Below are positions 63,355 to 64,000 of a DNA stretch of 64,000 nt, one piece after another. Below the pieces are notes generated by a model. The model made no database searches. It was not told where the DNA came from and saw nothing but the letters and a program-made list of their open reading frames with translations. The position numbers and the translations under genes are program-made. Numbering within the stretch: the stretch's first letter is position 1; every line of letters starts with the position of its first letter. This DNA comes from a halophilic archaeon (lineage in GTDB: Archaea; Halobacteriota; Halobacteria; Halobacteriales; Haladaptataceae), in NCBI GenBank assembly GCA_003298465.1, contig QNGA01000013.1, positions 1 to 64,000 of the forward strand, written 5' to 3'.

Positions 63355-63535
63355 GAAGCCATCCCTGTTGACGGCGACACTGAGAGTGACGACGCTGCGA
63401 CGCGCGTGACTGGCCCGCACGTCGGGCAGGACACGTACGGCCACTTCGATCACCGCTACTGGTGGTGTGAACAGTGTGGGACGGAGACCACCGACAAAGA
63501 CGCGCTCACCAACTGCTGCAAACCCTCTCTTGTCC
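63355..63535 (+). pseudogene. SWIM gene, C-terminal fragment (copy 7)
   Basis: One frame reads IPVDGDTESDDAATRVTGPH, VGQDTYGHFDHRYWWCEQCG, TETTDKDALTNCCK, equal to the last third of the SWIM protein with its C-terminal Cys set intact. The SWIM motif is absent, as only unrelated sequence precedes it. Confidence 0.7.
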
Positions 63536-63542
63536 TATTTTT

Positions 63543-63704
63543 ATGACTCGTCAACAGACTCTTTCCGATGTCGCCGACCAGCGTACGCTCACCGAAAGCA
63601 TCGCCGAGACGACCGACAACTGCGACGCCGCCGATAGCGTGCCAACGACGCAAGCGGCTCTACTCGATTTTACAGGTTTACAAGGTGAATGCCACGAGGT
63701 TTAA
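63543..63704 (+). pseudogene. SprT-like gene, N-terminal fragment (copy 6)
   Basis: MTRQQTLSDVADQRTLTESI, AETTDNCDAADSVPTTQAAL and LD match the start of the gene at 47048. The frame then enters unrelated sequence (FTGLQGECHEV) and stops. The truncation point near 63668 marks a deletion or insertion border next to the AI-2E transporter gene. Confidence 0.7.
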
Positions 63705-63715
63705 CTCTAAGCGAT

Positions 63716-64000
63716 TCACTCGTCAGATCTTTTCTTGGTACTCTCAGATGATTCTGAGGTAGTCTCTGTCTCCGGCGCGTCCGTAGTCGACATTTCGGAT
63801 GATTCCGTATCTTCGGAAGAAGAACTAGGATCAGAATCAGGGATAGGATCACCAGCAGTTGCAGCCGATGTCAATTGCTGGCCATGGATGAGTTCTGGAA
63901 GAACAATTCGCGTGCTATGGATGAGCAATACCAGCAAAAGGGGCCCGAAAAATAGGCCGTACCAGCCGAAGAGGAGCGGTCCAATAATATATGCGAATAG
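63716..64000 (-). CDS. AI-2E family transporter, C-terminal part
   Basis: The reverse strand gives the end of a membrane protein: YIIGPLLFGWYGLFFGPLLL, then VLLIHSTRIVLPELIHGQ, followed by a 60-residue acidic, Ser/Thr/Glu-rich tail (SSSSEDTESSEMSTTDAPE). The G-P-L-L-F-G-x-x-G-x-F-x-G-P pattern is typical of the last helices of AI-2E transporters (PerM/TqsA-like), which export small molecules or sodium. The 5' part is outside the window. Confidence 0.75.
   Translation of the reverse strand, partial: LFAYIIGPLLFGWYGLFFGPLLLVLLIHSTRIVLPELIHGQQLTSAATAGDPIPDSDPSSSSEDTESSEMSTTDAPETETTSESSESTKKRSDE

Noticed and set aside
1..64000. CRISPR arrays, tRNA or rRNA genes
   Set aside because: I saw no regularly spaced repeats and no tRNA cloverleaf or rRNA signature on either strand; a dedicated RNA search was not possible here.

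Overview
The window is haloarchaeal DNA. Proteins are acidic, many exported ones carry twin-arginine (Tat) signals, and TATA-like boxes sit about 25 nt upstream of ATGs, as expected for leaderless mRNAs. There is a group II chaperonin (thermosome), and there are haloarchaeal regulators (bacterio-opsin-activator type HTH, HalOD1, DUF7344-type winged helices). Base composition is uneven: most of the window is moderate to low in GC with much decayed DNA, whereas about 21.8-35.0 kb is clearly GC-rich. This looks like a megaplasmid or an accessory part of a chromosome.

Layout. 0-2.5 kb: end of a sugar transporter, a UspA protein, a decayed SWIM/SprT cassette and a hypothetical gene. 2.5-7.3 kb: a minus-strand operon for an ECF-type importer (S component, fused double ATPase, EcfT, small membrane protein) ending in an AbrB-PhoU regulator. 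7.6-12.3 kb: a Tat-exported PhoD phosphatase, a second AbrB-PhoU protein, small zinc proteins and a winged helix. 12.33-15.04 kb: a 2.7-kb transposon with 17-bp inverted repeats and an 8-bp target duplication, carrying an IS5-type transposase and a passenger FAD-linked oxidase. 15.3-21.4 kb: HalOD1 protein, second PhoD, P450 remnant, LLM flavin oxidoreductase, two regulator-type genes. 21.8-35.0 kb: a GC-rich phosphonate island with a third AbrB-PhoU protein, an HTH-PhoU protein, phnC-phnD-phnE with a hexapeptide transferase on the minus strand, and phnGHIJKLM plus a TIM-barrel gene on the plus strand. 35-43 kb: membrane protein, decayed genes, Tat-exported superoxide dismutase, thermosome. 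43.3-46.6 kb: SafE-like protein and a FixI/CopA-type copper ATPase. 46.6-55.5 kb: decayed cassettes, a Tat lipoprotein possibly related to copper amine oxidases, two SDR dehydrogenases, a nitroreductase and a Gly/Met-rich protein. 55.6-64 kb: a large Bat-type sensor-regulator, glutamate dehydrogenase, three small regulators, more cassette remnants and the end of an AI-2E-type transporter.

Two themes run through the window. One is phosphorus scavenging: two exported PhoD phosphatases, a phosphonate ABC importer, the C-P lyase core and four PhoU-family proteins. The other is a repeatedly decayed three-gene cassette (SWIM zinc finger, SprT-like HExxH protein, small CPHC protein) with remnants at six or more places. 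In the clearest copy every stop codon can be explained by a C-to-T or G-to-A change in an otherwise intact frame.
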